Source: Hymenobacter artigasi (GTDB taxonomy: Bacteria > Bacteroidota > Bacteroidia > Cytophagales > Hymenobacteraceae). From it: a stretch of 64,000 nt of DNA. Location of the stretch: the NCBI RefSeq assembly GCF_012275535.1, contig NZ_JAAVTK010000008.1, forward strand, positions 124,001 through 188,000, read 5' to 3'. The notes under the pieces are model-generated. The model was not told where the DNA came from. It ran no database searches and saw only the letters and a list, made by a program, of their open reading frames with translations. Below, in pieces: positions 1 through 10,277 of this stretch. The position numbers and the translations under genes are program-made. Within the stretch, counting starts at the first letter, position 1. Each line of letters begins with the position of its first letter.

Positions 1-2
1 GC

Positions 3-3000
3 CTGGCCGTGAGCAGCGGCACCACCACGCTGGCCAACAACCTTGTGGGCGACCTGCGCGCCCCGGTCGCTACCAGCGCCACCGGCGTGACCGGCCTGCA
101 GGTATCGGGCGGCACCACCGTGAACGTGTATTACAACACGATATACCTGGCGGCTGCGGGCGCGGCTACGTTCGGTTCGTCGGGCATTTACCTGTCGAGC
201 ACCACACCGACGGTTTTGCTCATCAATAACATTGTGGACAACAAATCCACCCCCGGCGCGACCAGCGGCCTGACGGTGGCCCTGCGCCGCTCGGCAACGG
301 CCGTCACCGGCTACGCCAGCACCTCCAACTACAACCTGTACTACGCCGGTGCGCCGGCCGCCAACCGGCTGCTGTACTACGATGGCACCAACTCGTACCA
401 GACGCTGGCCGCCTGGCAGGCCGGCACCGGCATTGCGCCCCGCGAAGCCGCTTCCAAGACGGAGGATGTAACCTTTGCCAGCACTACGGGCAGCGATGCC
501 ACTTTCCTGCACATCAACCCCAGCGTAGCGACGCAGGTAGAAAGCGGGGGCGTGGCCATCAGCGGCATCACCACTGATTTCGACGGCGACACGCGCAACG
601 CGACTACGCCCGATATCGGGGCCGACGAGGGCAGCTTCACGCCCAACGACCAGACACCGCCCACCATTGCCTACACGGCGCTGGGCAACACCGGCAGCAC
701 AGCCAGCCGCACCCTGACGGCCACCATTGCCGATGCCAGCGGTGTGGCCACGGGCGCGGGGGCTCCGCGCATTTACTACCGGCTGAGCACGGACCCCACA
801 TACTTCGGCGCGGTAGCTACCGCGGTGGCGGGCAGCAGCTATACGTTCACCATTGACTACGCCAACATCGGTGGCGCGCCAGCCGGAGGCACTACTATTC
901 AGTACTACGTGGCTGCCCAGGATGCCAGCGTCAACAGCAACGTGGCCAGCAGCCCTACGGGCGGCGCGGGCATCAGCCCGCCCGGCGGCACTGCCCCCGC
1001 GGCGCCCGCCTCGTACCAGATTCTGGCCCAGCTGGCCGGCGACTACTACGTGCTGGGCACGGCCGGGGCCGGTACTTCGCCGGGCGGGGCCACCCGCGAA
1101 TACGCGACCCTGACGGCGGCCGTGGCCGACTACAACAGCAAGGGCCTGGGCGGCGCGGTGCGCTTCCTGCTGTTCAGCAACACGCAGAGCCCCGAGACGT
1201 ATCCGATTTCGATTAATGCAAACGCCGACGCCAGCGCTACCAATACGCTGACCATTAAGCCCAGCGCAGGTGTGACGACCACGCTGAGCGGCAGCAGCAC
1301 GGCCGAGCTTATTTTGCTCAATGGAGCCGACTACGTGACCATCGACGGCTCCAACGCCGCCGCCGGCACCAGCCGCGACCTGACCCTGACCAACACCAGC
1401 ACGGGCACCAGCAGCGCCATTATTTGGGGCCAGACGACGGGCGCGGCCGACGCGGCCACCAACAACGTGGTGAAAAACCTGATGCTGACCGGCAGCGGCA
1501 AAACGGCCACGCTGTTTGGCGTGGGCTTTGGCGGCACGGCCGTGAGCACCAGCAGCCTGGGCACAGCCAACGTGAACAACACGGTGCAGAACAACTCGGT
1601 GGGCCTGGTGCAGTACGGCATCTACTCGCAGGGAGCCAGCCTCGCCAACAAGAACACGGGCACCGTTATCACCCAGAACCTGCTCGGGACCAGCGCCGGG
1701 GCTCTGGTGGGCTACGGCGGCATTGTGGTGGGCTTTGAAGATGGCATCAACATCTCACTCAATACGATAGACAACATCACCAGCGCCGGCTCGCCCGACG
1801 TGGTGGGCATCAACGCCGGCTTCGGCGCGAACGGTATCAACGCCGGTACGTTCACGGGCAACGAGGTGACCAATGCCACCATCGTCCGCAACCGGGTGGG
1901 CGTGGTGAAGAACACCGGCACCTATTCGGCTGCAGGCATTGCCCTGGCCTCGGCCGCGACGGGCACCTCCACCATTGCCAACAACTTTGTGAGCGGCGTG
2001 AGCGCCAACGGCACCGGCGGCGACTTTGGCGCCGGCATCTACCTCGGTGGTGGGGCCGGCACTACGCAGGTGTACTACAACTCGGTGTGGATGAGCGGCA
2101 CCAACGGCGGCAGCTCGGCGGGTACTTACCCCAGTATTGCCCTGGCCATTGGGGGCAGCAACCCGGTGGTGAACGTGCGCAACAACGCCTTGGCCAACAC
2201 CCAGACGACGGGCACGGCCAACTACAACGCCGCCATCGGCCTAGCCTACAGTACCTACACCAACCTCACGTCGGACTACAACGACCTGTACGTGGGCACC
2301 GGCACGTACTATGTGGTGGGCATCACGGGGGGCTTCAACACTACGGCCCCCACGACCAGCAAGTCCCTGAGCATCTGGCAGACGACAACCAGTAAGGATG
2401 CCAGCTCCAAGAGCCTGGACCCGGTCTTTACCTCGGCTACTGACCTGCACAGCGCCTCGCCGGACCTCGACAACGCGGGGACACCCATTACGCCGCCCAT
2501 TGCGGGCATTACCACCGTGGACATCGACGGCGACGCCCGGAGCGCCACCACGCCCGACATTGGGGCCGACGAGTTTGCATACGTCGACAACCAAGCCCCC
2601 ACCATTACCTACACGGCGCTGGGCAACACCACCAGCACCGCCAACCGCACCCTGACGGCTACCATTACGGATGTTAGCGGCGTGGCCATGGGGGCGGGTG
2701 CTCCGCTCATCTACTATCGCAAGGGCAGCAGCGGCGCTTACGTGAGCGCCGTAGCCACCAGCACGGCCGTTAATGGGCTTAACAACGGCACCTACACGTT
2801 CACGCTGGACTATACTGCCATTGGCGGCGTAGCGGCTGGCGATGTGGTGCAGTATTACGTGGCGGCGCAGGATGCCAGCCTGGCCAGTAACGTGGCCACC
2901 AGCCCCACGGGCGGCACGGGCATCAGCCCGCCCGGCAGTACGGCCCCCGCCGGGCCCAACGCCTACACCATTTTCGGCCCGCTGCCCGTGGCAATTTCGG

Positions 3001-6000
3001 TGGGCACCGGTCAGACCTATGCTTCGCTCACCAACACAGGTGGCCTGTTTGAGGCCATCAACGGTGGGACGCTGAGCGGCAATACCACTGCAACCATCAC
3101 CTCGGACCTGACCGGCGAGCTGGGCACGGTAGCCCTGGGCCCGCTGCCCGACGGTGGCAACGGCTACACGCTCACCATTAAGTCGGACGGAACGCTGCGC
3201 AGCATCACGGGTAGCTCCTCGGCTGCCACGGGCCTCGTGCGGCTTGCCGGGGCCAGCCGCGTCACCTTCACGGGGGCGCAGCCCACGGCTGCTTCGCAGA
3301 GCCTGCTGTTCCGCAACGGCAACAGCGCGGCCCCGGCCTTCAACCTGACGGCCGATGCCAGCAACAACACGCTGGCCAACCTGCTGGTAGAAAGCGCGAA
3401 CACCAGCGCCACCAGCGGCACCATCGTGCTGGGCAGCGGCACAAGCACCGGCAACAGCAACAACCTGCTCACCAATCTGGACATTCGCAGCGCGGCCAAC
3501 GTAACATCGGCCAGCTACGCCAACGGCGTGTACTCGGCTGGCCTCAGCAGCACGGTGCTCAACTCGGGCAATACCGTCTCGAATAGCCTGCTGCACAATT
3601 TCTCGGGCAGCGGGGTATTTGTTTCGACCAACAGCACGGGCTGGACGGTATCGGGCAACAGCCTCTACCAGGAAGCCAGCCGCTCCACGGCCACCATCGC
3701 CGTGCGACTGGCCACCGGCAACGGTCACACCATCAGTACGAACAGTGTTTACCAAACGGCGGGTACGCTGACGGGTGCGTTCACCGGCATCAGCCTCATT
3801 GGCGGTGGTACCGGGCACCTGGTGCAGGACAACTACGTAGGCGGAGCCACCGCCACCGCCACCGGCACCACGCTGGCGGCCACTGGGGCCACCAACGGCA
3901 TCCTGCTCACGGTGGGCACTTCGGCGGCCACCAGCGTGCAGGGCAATGTGGTGCGGGCGCTGAGCAGCACCGGCGGCACGTCACTGATTGCCGGCATTCA
4001 GGTAACGGCCGGTATGGTGAACGTGGGCACCGTAACGGGCAACATCGTCGGGAATGCGGGCACGGGGCAGGGCCTTGGGGCCAGCTACGTCGGGCGCGGG
4101 ATTTCGGTGACCAGCACCGTGCCCGTAGCCATTCGCAACAACCATGTGCTGAACCTGAACACGACGAGCAATGCGCAATTGGCCGTGTACCTGTACGGTG
4201 TTTTTGTGAATAACACGAGCACGACCACCGTGGCCAACAACACCATAAACGGCGTGACCAACGCCTCGCTGGTGGATGACACCAACGACGATGGCCCCCT
4301 CACCCGTGGCATCTTCAGCTCCGCCACCGGAGTGATTACGGTGCAGGACAACCAAGTGGCAAATGTGGTGAGTACCGCCGCTGCCACGGGCGTCAATACT
4401 TCCAACAGCTATAACTACATCACGGTGCAGGGCATTTTGCTTTACCAGGCGGGCAGCGCCTCGCAGGTGGCGCGCAACCGCGTCTGGAACGTGTCGTCTT
4501 CCAGCAACGGCACCGGCTTACTCGCCGATGAGGTCTACGGGGTTCAGCTCTCCAGCACCACAGGCGTGGCAATCGCCAACAACCAACTCAGCCTGCTGGC
4601 TTCGGTCGCAACTGCGCCATTCACGGCCGGCATATACGACGCCAGCGGCAGCAATACCATTGCTTTCAACTCGGTGTACCTGGCCGGCGCGGGCGCGTCC
4701 GGCACCTTTGCTTACTACCGGGGCGGCACCACTGCTACCACCCTGCGCAACAACATCTTCTACAACGCCCGCACTGGCAGCGGCAGCAACTACGCCGTCG
4801 CCACCGGCTCGGCCACGGGCTTCGTGGGCTCTACCACCAACCCCGGCCCCAATACGTCGGACTACAACCTGTTCTTCACCGCCGATGCTGCCAAAGTGGG
4901 TCTGTACGGCACCACCGGCTACTCGTTTGCCGGCTGGAAAACCATCAGCAGCGGCGACGGCAGCAGCATGAGCGAAACCAGCGCCGTGGTGCTGGCGGCC
5001 AGCCTGTTTGCCAGCCCCGCCACCGGCGACCTGGCGCTGGCAGCCGGTAGCCCGGCCGCCTGGTATGCCAACGGCACGGGAGTGCAGGTCGCCAGCATCG
5101 GCACCGACTACTTGGGCACCGCGCGCCCCACCACCGTGGCCGCCGGTGCGCCCGACATCGGCTCGGCCGAAGTAACGCCCACTGCCACGCCCCCGGCCAT
5201 GGCCGTATCGGCCGCCCCCGTGGCGGGCGGTACGCAGATGTTCACACTCGGCGGGCGCACCCTGGTCAGCCTCACGTACGGCAGCGCCGGCACGGTGCCC
5301 ACCAGCGTGGTGGCCCGCTACTACTCGGGCACCAACCCGCCCGCGCCTTTCGTGGCCGGGGCCAAGTATGCGAATGCCTATTTCACTTTCAGCAATGATA
5401 ATTCCGACGGCAGCGCCTACACGTACCAGCCCACGCTCAGCTACGACCCGGCCCTGCTGGGCACCATCGTCGGCGAAACGGCCCAGCGCATCAGCCAGCG
5501 TACGGCCAGCAACAGCGGCTACGCCACCTTCGCCTCCACGGTGGTGAACACCCTGAGCCGCACCCTCGCCGGTCCGGCTACCCTGGACCGCCTGGGCCTG
5601 CTGGCCATCAGCGATGCGGCCAGCCCGCTGCCGGTGCAGCTGGTTCGGTTTGAAGCCACCCGCCAGGGCACTGATGCCTTGCTGGACTGGGCCACGGCCA
5701 CGGAGCTCGATAACCAGGGCTTCGACGTGCAGGTGAGCCTGGATGGGCAAAGCTTCCGGTCCCTGGCCTTCGTGGCCGGGGCAGGCAGCAGCGCCACCCC
5801 GCGCAGCTACCGCTTTGCCGACCACGAAGCCAGCAAAGCCGGCCTGCGCTACTACCGCCTGCGCCAGGTGGACCGCCAAGGCACGGCCACGTTCTCGCCG
5901 GTACGCACCGCGCTGTTTGAGGCCCCGGCCGCCCAACTGGTGGCCTGGCCCAATCCCTATCAGCAGGCGGTGCGCCTGAGCGTGGTGCTGCCGCTGGCGG

Positions 6001-6194
6001 CCCCCTCGGCCACCCTCACGCTGCTTGATGGCGTGGGCCGGCAGGTGCTGCGCCAGGAGCTGGGCCCGCTGCCCGCCGGCCTCAGCGAGCCCGCGCTTGA
6101 CCCCGCTGCCTTCGGCCGGTTGCCGGTGGGTATCTATGTTCTGCGCCTCTCAACCCCCGCCGGCACGCAGGTGTTGAAGCTGATAAAGGAGTAG
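3..6194 (+). CDS. Giant T9SS-secreted beta-helix repeat protein (5' end outside window)
   Basis: This is a very large extracellular protein, probably a surface adhesin or structural protein. The reading frame is open to the left edge, so the true start lies upstream; the GTG at 9 is internal. More than 2060 residues are visible. Most of it is Ser/Thr/Asn/Gly-rich with recurring N-N and G-N motifs typical of right-handed parallel beta-helix (PbH1/NosD-like) repeats. An Ig-like module of about 120 residues starting near visible residues 213 and 860 occurs twice (both copies hold TYTALGN or AYTALGN and the later IQYYVAAQDAS or VQYYVAAQDAS). The last 220 residues hold the usual linker (FEATRQG, LDNQGFDVQ, YYRLRQVD) and a type A T9SS sorting domain with WPNP and PVGIYVLRL. 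The substrate or ligand is unknown. Confidence 0.9.
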   Translation: MAVSSGTTTLANNLVGDLRAPVATSATGVTGLQVSGGTTVNVYYNTIYLAAAGAATFGSSGIYLSSTTPTVLLINNIVDNKSTPGATSGLTVALRRSATAVTGYASTSNYNLYYAGAPAANRLLYYDGTNSYQTLAAWQAGTGIAPREAASKTEDVTFASTTGSDATFLHINPSVATQVESGGVAISGITTDFDGDTRNATTPDIGADEGSFTPNDQTPPTIAYTALGNTGSTASRTLTATIADASGVATGAGAPRIYYRLSTDPTYFGAVATAVAGSSYTFTIDYANIGGAPAGGTTIQYYVAAQDASVNSNVASSPTGGAGISPPGGTAPAAPASYQILAQLAGDYYVLGTAGAGTSPGGATREYATLTAAVADYNSKGLGGAVRFLLFSNTQSPETYPISINANADASATNTLTIKPSAGVTTTLSGSSTAELILLNGADYVTIDGSNAAAGTSRDLTLTNTSTGTSSAIIWGQTTGAADAATNNVVKNLMLTGSGKTATLFGVGFGGTAVSTSSLGTANVNNTVQNNSVGLVQYGIYSQGASLANKNTGTVITQNLLGTSAGALVGYGGIVVGFEDGINISLNTIDNITSAGSPDVVGINAGFGANGINAGTFTGNEVTNATIVRNRVGVVKNTGTYSAAGIALASAATGTSTIANNFVSGVSANGTGGDFGAGIYLGGGAGTTQVYYNSVWMSGTNGGSSAGTYPSIALAIGGSNPVVNVRNNALANTQTTGTANYNAAIGLAYSTYTNLTSDYNDLYVGTGTYYVVGITGGFNTTAPTTSKSLSIWQTTTSKDASSKSLDPVFTSATDLHSASPDLDNAGTPITPPIAGITTVDIDGDARSATTPDIGADEFAYVDNQAPTITYTALGNTTSTANRTLTATITDVSGVAMGAGAPLIYYRKGSSGAYVSAVATSTAVNGLNNGTYTFTLDYTAIGGVAAGDVVQYYVAAQDASLASNVATSPTGGTGISPPGSTAPAGPNAYTIFGPLPVAISVGTGQTYASLTNTGGLFEAINGGTLSGNTTATITSDLTGELGTVALGPLPDGGNGYTLTIKSDGTLRSITGSSSAATGLVRLAGASRVTFTGAQPTAASQSLLFRNGNSAAPAFNLTADASNNTLANLLVESANTSATSGTIVLGSGTSTGNSNNLLTNLDIRSAANVTSASYANGVYSAGLSSTVLNSGNTVSNSLLHNFSGSGVFVSTNSTGWTVSGNSLYQEASRSTATIAVRLATGNGHTISTNSVYQTAGTLTGAFTGISLIGGGTGHLVQDNYVGGATATATGTTLAATGATNGILLTVGTSAATSVQGNVVRALSSTGGTSLIAGIQVTAGMVNVGTVTGNIVGNAGTGQGLGASYVGRGISVTSTVPVAIRNNHVLNLNTTSNAQLAVYLYGVFVNNTSTTTVANNTINGVTNASLVDDTNDDGPLTRGIFSSATGVITVQDNQVANVVSTAAATGVNTSNSYNYITVQGILLYQAGSASQVARNRVWNVSSSSNGTGLLADEVYGVQLSSTTGVAIANNQLSLLASVATAPFTAGIYDASGSNTIAFNSVYLAGAGASGTFAYYRGGTTATTLRNNIFYNARTGSGSNYAVATGSATGFVGSTTNPGPNTSDYNLFFTADAAKVGLYGTTGYSFAGWKTISSGDGSSMSETSAVVLAASLFASPATGDLALAAGSPAAWYANGTGVQVASIGTDYLGTARPTTVAAGAPDIGSAEVTPTATPPAMAVSAAPVAGGTQMFTLGGRTLVSLTYGSAGTVPTSVVARYYSGTNPPAPFVAGAKYANAYFTFSNDNSDGSAYTYQPTLSYDPALLGTIVGETAQRISQRTASNSGYATFASTVVNTLSRTLAGPATLDRLGLLAISDAASPLPVQLVRFEATRQGTDALLDWATATELDNQGFDVQVSLDGQSFRSLAFVAGAGSSATPRSYRFADHEASKAGLRYYRLRQVDRQGTATFSPVRTALFEAPAAQLVAWPNPYQQAVRLSVVLPLAAPSATLTLLDGVGRQVLRQELGPLPAGLSEPALDPAAFGRLPVGIYVLRLSTPAGTQVLKLIKE

Positions 6195-6204
6195 GTTCTA
6201 AGCG

Positions 6205-6246
6205 CAAAAAAAGAGCCCTGGCAACTGCTAGGGCTCTTTTTTTGCA
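6205..6246. terminator. Bidirectional intrinsic terminator
   Basis: An 8-bp stem (AGAGCCCT with AGGGCTCT) is flanked by an A7 run on the left and a T7 run on the right. It lies between the convergent ends of the beta-helix protein gene and the MutS-like gene and can stop transcription from both sides. Confidence 0.9.
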
Positions 6247-6286
6247 GTGGCGGCTTACACGCGGTGCGCCGGTGCTGCGATGGAGC

Positions 6287-7897
6287 TCAACCGGTGGCCG
6301 TGCCCGGGGCGGCGGCACCGGCCGCGTCCAAGGTGCGGCTCAGGGCCAGGGCCTGCTGCACGATGCTGGCCGGGTAGCCCGCCCGGGCCAGCAGCCGGAT
6401 GGCGTTGCGGGTGGTGAGCGGGCCGGGCTTGAGCTCGTAGTCGAAGTACCAGTCGGCCTCGGTCACGGTTTCGGAGAAGTGGTATTCGGTGAAAGCCGGG
6501 GCCAGGAGTGCGCCCAGCTCGCCGTCGTGCGTGGAGGCCACCACCAGGCTGCGCGCTTGCAGGTGCGCCAGCACCGCCTGCGTGGCCGCAATGCGCTCTA
6601 CCGTATTGGTGCCCTTGAACAGCTCGTCGAGAATAAACAGGTAGCCCTCGGCTTCGGCCTGCTGAATAAAACCCAGCACGGCCTCGGCCTCGGCGAAATA
6701 GTAACTCTTGCCCTCGGGCAGGTTATCGGCCAGGTTGATGCTGGATACTACCCGCCGGAATGGGGCCGCGTAGGCCGCTGCCGGGCAGGTGGCAATGGTT
6801 TGGGCCAGCAGGGTATTGAGGCCGATGGTACGCATAAAGGTGGTTTTGCCCGACATATTGGAGCCCGTGAGCAGGATGCTGGCCTCGGTTACGGCCAGGT
6901 CGTTGGGCACGCAGCCGGGCACCAGCGGGTTGTAGGCCGCCGTGAGGTGCAGGCCGGTTTCTTCGGTTGAAAAAACCGGGGCGCAGTGTGGGTATCTCGC
7001 TCGAAATCCAGCTACTGCTACCGCGCAATCGGCGTAGCCCACCGCCTCGTACACGGCCCGGATGGCCTCGGCGTGTTGCATCACGTCGCGCCGGCAGCGG
7101 TGGTACACGATAAAATCGAGCAGCAGCACAATCTTCACGTATTGCAGAATCAGCCACGGCAGGGCCGCCAGGTCGGACTGCAGCTGGCCCTCAAACTGCA
7201 AAAAAGCTACCTTGCTCACAATGGAGCTCAGCCGGCCCAGCGGCGCGGCCAGCCCGGCCAGGGGCTTCAGGGGCAGGCTCAGGCGGCCCAGGTCGCGCCC
7301 GGCGCGGTAGAGGCTGCCTAATTGCAGCATGGGCCGCACGCCGGCCACCACCCGCGTCCGGTTCCAGAAATGCAGCAGTGTGTGCACCAGCAGCTGTCCG
7401 GCCGTGAGCAGCCACAGCGCCGGCTCCCAAAAGCCGCCCACGGCCGTGGCCAGCAGCAGCAGCACCAGCGCCGGGGCGGTGGCCGTCCAAGACAGCTCGG
7501 GCAGGGCATCGCCGGCCAGCAGGTCGGCCAGGTAGTAGGCTTCGGTAGAGGCGAGGCGGCTGAGGGCCAGCTGCGCCCGGCCGCGCTCGGTGGGCTGGGT
7601 GCCGAAGAGCTGAGCGGCGGCGTCGAACTCCCGCAGGGCCGTTGCATCGGCCAGGGGGCTGCGCAGGCGGTGGTAGAGGCACTGCTGGCCCACGCGGCTC
7701 ACGGTGCCGTCGAGGAGCGTGAACAGCTCGTCGCCGTTCAGGTCGGTCCAGGTTTGCTGGTCGAGGCGGTGGTAGGCGGGCTCGTCCTGCACCGCCGCGT
7801 GGTAGCGGGCAATGAGCGGAAAGTTGCGAAAGCGGGTCGTGGGCTGCTGCCACTCGGCGTCGAGGGCGGCCAGCCGCTCGGAGGTTGAAGTCCACAT
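6287..7897 (-). CDS. MutS-like ATPase (DNA mismatch repair MutS family, short form)
   Basis: The protein has 536 residues and corresponds to the C-terminal core and ATPase of MutS without the N-terminal mismatch-binding and connector domains. The ATPase shows a Walker A motif [10 protein letters not shown], a Walker B region [12 protein letters not shown] and the later STHDGEL, which are hallmarks of the MutS V domain. Hydrophobic stretches in the first half (around [11 protein letters not shown] and [15 protein letters not shown]) suggest membrane association, as in the short MutS-like proteins common in Bacteroidota. The ATG at 7897 was chosen because the longer frame runs into non-homologous sequence and towards the divergent gene. 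Its true role is unclear, since proteins lacking the mismatch-binding domain are unlikely to perform classic mismatch repair. Confidence 0.85.
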   Translation of the reverse strand: MWTSTSERLAALDAEWQQPTTRFRNFPLIARYHAAVQDEPAYHRLDQQTWTDLNGDELFTLLDGTVSRVGQQCLYHRLRSPLADATALREFDAAAQLFGTQPTERGRAQLALSRLASTEAYYLADLLAGDALPELSWTATAPALVLLLLATAVGGFWEPALWLLTAGQLLVHTLLHFWNRTRVVAGVRPMLQLGSLYRAGRDLGRLSLPLKPLAGLAAPLGRLSSIVSKVAFLQFEGQLQSDLAALPWLILQYVKIVLLLDFIVYHRCRRDVMQHAEAIRAVYEAVGYADCAVAVAGFRARYPHCAPVFSTEETGLHLTAAYNPLVPGCVPNDLAVTEASILLTGSNMSGKTTFMRTIGLNTLLAQTIATCPAAAYAAPFRRVVSSINLADNLPEGKSYYFAEAEAVLGFIQQAEAEGYLFILDELFKGTNTVERIAATQAVLAHLQARSLVVASTHDGELGALLAPAFTEYHFSETVTEADWYFDYELKPGPLTTRNAIRLLARAGYPASIVQQALALSRTLDAAGAAAPGTATG

Positions 7898-7935
7898 GGA
7901 AAGCGAGGGGAGGGGTGCCGCAGGTGGCGGCCAGG

Positions 7936-7943
7936 CAAAAGTA
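7936..7943 (-). promoter_or_regulatory. Putative -7 promoter element for the MutS-like gene
   Basis: On the minus strand this reads TACTTTTG, a perfect match to the Bacteroidota -7 consensus TAnnTTTG, 39 bases upstream of the start codon. I found no clear TTTG partner 19-21 bases further upstream. Confidence 0.45.
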
Positions 7944-8030
7944 CTGGCGGCGGCCGGTTGCCGCCGGCCCGTGGCTTTCCCTATTTCTGCCGTACTTGGC
8001 GGCGCAAAATCCACCCATTTCCACCCACCT

Positions 8031-8435
8031 ATGAACCCCCAGCCGCAACCGTCCAATGCCTTTATCGCCGCTTCCTGGGCAGCCCTGCTGGCGGGGCTGG
8101 CCGCCTTCATCATCGGCCTCTGGAACGCCGCCATGCCCCTGAACGAGAAAGGCTACTACTTCACGGTGCTGATGTACGGCCTGTTTTCGGCCATTTCCCT
8201 GCAAAAAAGCGTGCGCGACCGCCTCGAAGGCATTCCCGTAACCAACATTTATTACGGCCTGAGCTGGTTTTCTACCGTACTGTGCATTCTGCTGCTCAGC
8301 GTGGGCCTGTGGAACGCCACGCTCACCCTGAGCGAAAAAGGCTTCTACGCCATGTCGTTTCTGCTGAGCATGTTCGCGGCCATTGCCGTGCAGAAAAATA
8401 CCCGCGACAGCCAGCGCGTGTGCACTGCTCAATAA
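8031..8435 (+). CDS. YiaA/YiaB-type inner membrane protein
   Basis: This 134-residue membrane protein consists of two tandem copies of a two-helix unit. Each copy has a hydrophobic helix ending in GLWNA, a short loop with L(N/S)EKG(Y/F)Y, a second helix and then a basic turn (LQKSVRDR and VQKNTRD). That arrangement is characteristic of the YiaA/B two-helix family of unknown function. The ATG at 8031 sits directly before the hydrophilic N-terminus; an upstream extension would overlap the promoter region of the divergent MutS-like gene. The next gene starts 18 bases downstream on the same strand, so the two are probably cotranscribed. Confidence 0.8.
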   Translation: MNPQPQPSNAFIAASWAALLAGLAAFIIGLWNAAMPLNEKGYYFTVLMYGLFSAISLQKSVRDRLEGIPVTNIYYGLSWFSTVLCILLLSVGLWNATLTLSEKGFYAMSFLLSMFAAIAVQKNTRDSQRVCTAQ

Positions 8436-8453
8436 ATCCGCTTACCCCAATCT

Positions 8454-9143
8454 ATGCCGCTTACGCTTCGCAAAACCCTAAAATTCACCGCCTATACCGT
8501 TGGCGGCATCATCGGCGTCGCGGCGCTTTACGTGGGCACGGCGCTGGTGCTGTCGGCCATTCCGGTGCCCAAGGCCGACCCCAACGCCCCGGCCGACGTC
8601 ACGGTTTTTCTGCACACCAACGGCGTGCACACCGACATCGTGCTGCCCATCAAAACCCCGCAGATTGACTGGGGCCAGTCGCTGCCCGTCGCCAATATTC
8701 CCTCGCAGGATAGCACCATGCGCTACATCGCCTTCGGCTGGGGCGATAAAGGATTTTACCTCGATACGCCCACCTGGGCCGACCTCAAGGTGAGCACGGC
8801 CTTCGTGGCGGCGTTCTGGCTGGGCTCGTCGGCCATGCACACCACCTACTTCCACAGCCTCGCGCCCGGCCCCGAAACCATCCCGCTCCACCTCAGCCAC
8901 GCCGAATACGCCCGCCTGATTGCCTACATCCAGCGCAGCTTCGCCCTCGATGCCGCCGGCCGGCCCCAGCACATCGCCGGCCACAGCTACGGTCCGGACG
9001 ATGCTTTCTACGAGGCCCACCGCGTGTACAGCTTTCTCTACACTTGCAACACCTGGACCAACAACGCCCTGAAAGCCAGCGGCCAGCGCGCCTGCCTCTG
9101 GACGCCTTCCGACAAAGGTATTTTCCTCATCTACGGCCGGTAG
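8454..9143 (+). CDS. DUF2459 / TIGR02117 family protein
   Basis: This 229-residue protein has one N-terminal membrane helix (about residues 11-35), so the remainder is probably periplasmic. The block FLHTNGVHTDIVLP, followed by FGWGDKGFYLDTPTWADL and the C-terminal YSFLYTCNTWTNNALK, fits the DUF2459/TIGR02117 family, sometimes found near urease genes and of unknown function. The conserved His, Cys and Asn residues (NGVHTD, CNTWTN) recall the layout of a papain-like NlpC/P60 fold, so a hydrolase role is possible but unproven. It follows the YiaA/B-type gene with an 18-base gap. Confidence 0.8.
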   Translation: MPLTLRKTLKFTAYTVGGIIGVAALYVGTALVLSAIPVPKADPNAPADVTVFLHTNGVHTDIVLPIKTPQIDWGQSLPVANIPSQDSTMRYIAFGWGDKGFYLDTPTWADLKVSTAFVAAFWLGSSAMHTTYFHSLAPGPETIPLHLSHAEYARLIAYIQRSFALDAAGRPQHIAGHSYGPDDAFYEAHRVYSFLYTCNTWTNNALKASGQRACLWTPSDKGIFLIYGR

Positions 9144-9301
9144 CCGGTTGGCGCGGCCGGCTGCGAGCGTTTCGGGTACGGAGCCGGCGGCCGGCTCCGT
9201 GGGCCGCAGAGGGAGCATCACCGTTCTTTGTTGCTCGCGTTTGGCCGGGTGCGTTGTTTCGCACGCCGTTTCCCTCGTCTTGTCCCGCTATTTTGCTTCT
9301 A

Positions 9302-9979
9302 ATGCAGCCCGCAACCATAATCACTCCCCGCACCGCTCGTTTTTTTAGCCTGGGCGAGCCGGGGCCCGCCATTCAGCACATCTGGATATGCCTGCACGAC
9401 CACGACCAGCCCGTGGCGGAGCTGGCCGCGCAGCTTGTGAACCTCGATACGCCGGAGCGGCTGCTCATCCTGCCCGAGGCGCTTTCGCGCTACACCCTGC
9501 CCGATGGCTCCGACCAGCCCGCGTCGGACCGCGCCATGTGGTTTGCCCCCAATTCGATAGCCGACGACCTGGCCGATTCGGCCACGTATCTGCAAGCCCT
9601 GGCCGCCCAAACGCTGGCCGCCTGCCCGGCCGGCACCCCCGTTACGGTGCTGGCCTACGGGCACGGGGCGGTGGTGGCCTGCCACTGGCTGGCCGAAAGC
9701 ACCATGGCCTACCAGCGGCTGGTGCTGTACGCGGCCGTGTTTCCGCCGCTGCCCGACCGGCGCACCTTACTGGCAGCCTTGCCGCTGCGCCCGGTGCAGG
9801 TGGTGGCCACTACCGCCGATGTCTTTACGCCCGAAGCCGATGGCCCGGCCCTGCTCCAGGACCTGCGGGCCGCCGGCCACACCGCCCGCCTGAGCTACAC
9901 CGAGCCCGGCCCGCTCACGCTGGCCGCCCTGGGCGCGGGCCGCGAAGAAGGTGGCCTGCTCACCTCCGCCACGGCCTGA
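9302..9979 (+). CDS. Alpha/beta-hydrolase-like protein lacking the nucleophile serine
   Basis: This 225-residue protein looks like a carboxylesterase/phospholipase-type alpha/beta hydrolase. It has an early beta strand HIWICLHDHD, a cap-like stretch with WFAP, an elbow LAYGHGAVVAC, and late strands VQVVATTADVF and GHTARLSYTEPG. In active members the elbow is G-x-S-x-G; here the serine position is glycine (GHGAV), so classic catalysis is not expected and this may be a pseudoenzyme or binding protein. The ATG at 9302 follows 158 bases of non-coding sequence; the longer frame upstream overlaps the DUF2459 gene and has no homology-like features. Confidence 0.6.
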   Translation: MQPATIITPRTARFFSLGEPGPAIQHIWICLHDHDQPVAELAAQLVNLDTPERLLILPEALSRYTLPDGSDQPASDRAMWFAPNSIADDLADSATYLQALAAQTLAACPAGTPVTVLAYGHGAVVACHWLAESTMAYQRLVLYAAVFPPLPDRRTLLAALPLRPVQVVATTADVFTPEADGPALLQDLRAAGHTARLSYTEPGPLTLAALGAGREEGGLLTSATA

Positions 9980-10007
9980 GCCGGTGGCCGGGTGAGCAGG
10001 CCAGCGA

Positions 10008-10277
10008 CTACTTCACCTTAGCTTGCATCTTGATGCCCTTCAGGTTGCTTGTTGCACCGTCGAGCTGCTGCTTCAGGGCCTTGAGCTTGCTTTTTTCCGT
10101 GTTCACAACCTGGTTTTAGTCGCGCACCTGGCTTTGCAGGCTCTCCACCTTTTTGGCCTGTTCCGAAACCATGGTATTGGAGGAGTTAACATCGTTGTTG
10201 ATGTTGCGGCTGGACGAGCAGCTGCTGAAAACGGCGCTGGCCAGCAACAGGCCGAACAGAGTATGAGAAGCTTTCAT
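10008..10277 (-). pseudogene. Small coiled-coil lipoprotein interrupted by an in-frame TAA
   Basis: From the ATG at 10277 the frame codes for a lipoprotein signal (lipobox VFSSC, Cys20) and an Asn/Ser-rich linker, then stops after 53 codons at TAA (10116-10118). The same frame continues without another stop to TAG at 10008-10010, giving a Lys/Gln-rich helix ending LKGIKMQAKVK. The whole 89-codon frame aligns without gaps to the intact paralogue at 10523-10798 in the last 50 residues: VESLQSQ matches VQALTTQ and QQLDGA matches QQLDGS. The stop falls opposite a Gln, so one CAA to TAA change explains it. If read as is, a 53-residue lipoprotein peptide is made. Readthrough or a sequencing error cannot be excluded. 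Confidence 0.75.

Noticed and set aside
2241-3818. 525-codon open frame on the minus strand inside the giant beta-helix gene
   Set aside because: It is an antisense shadow of a GC-rich gene; composition is Arg/Gly/Ala-rich, with no domain, and the plus-strand frame has clear repeats and a sorting domain.
4518-5936. 472-codon minus-strand frame over the end of the same gene
   Set aside because: Same reason: it covers the T9SS sorting domain region in antisense.
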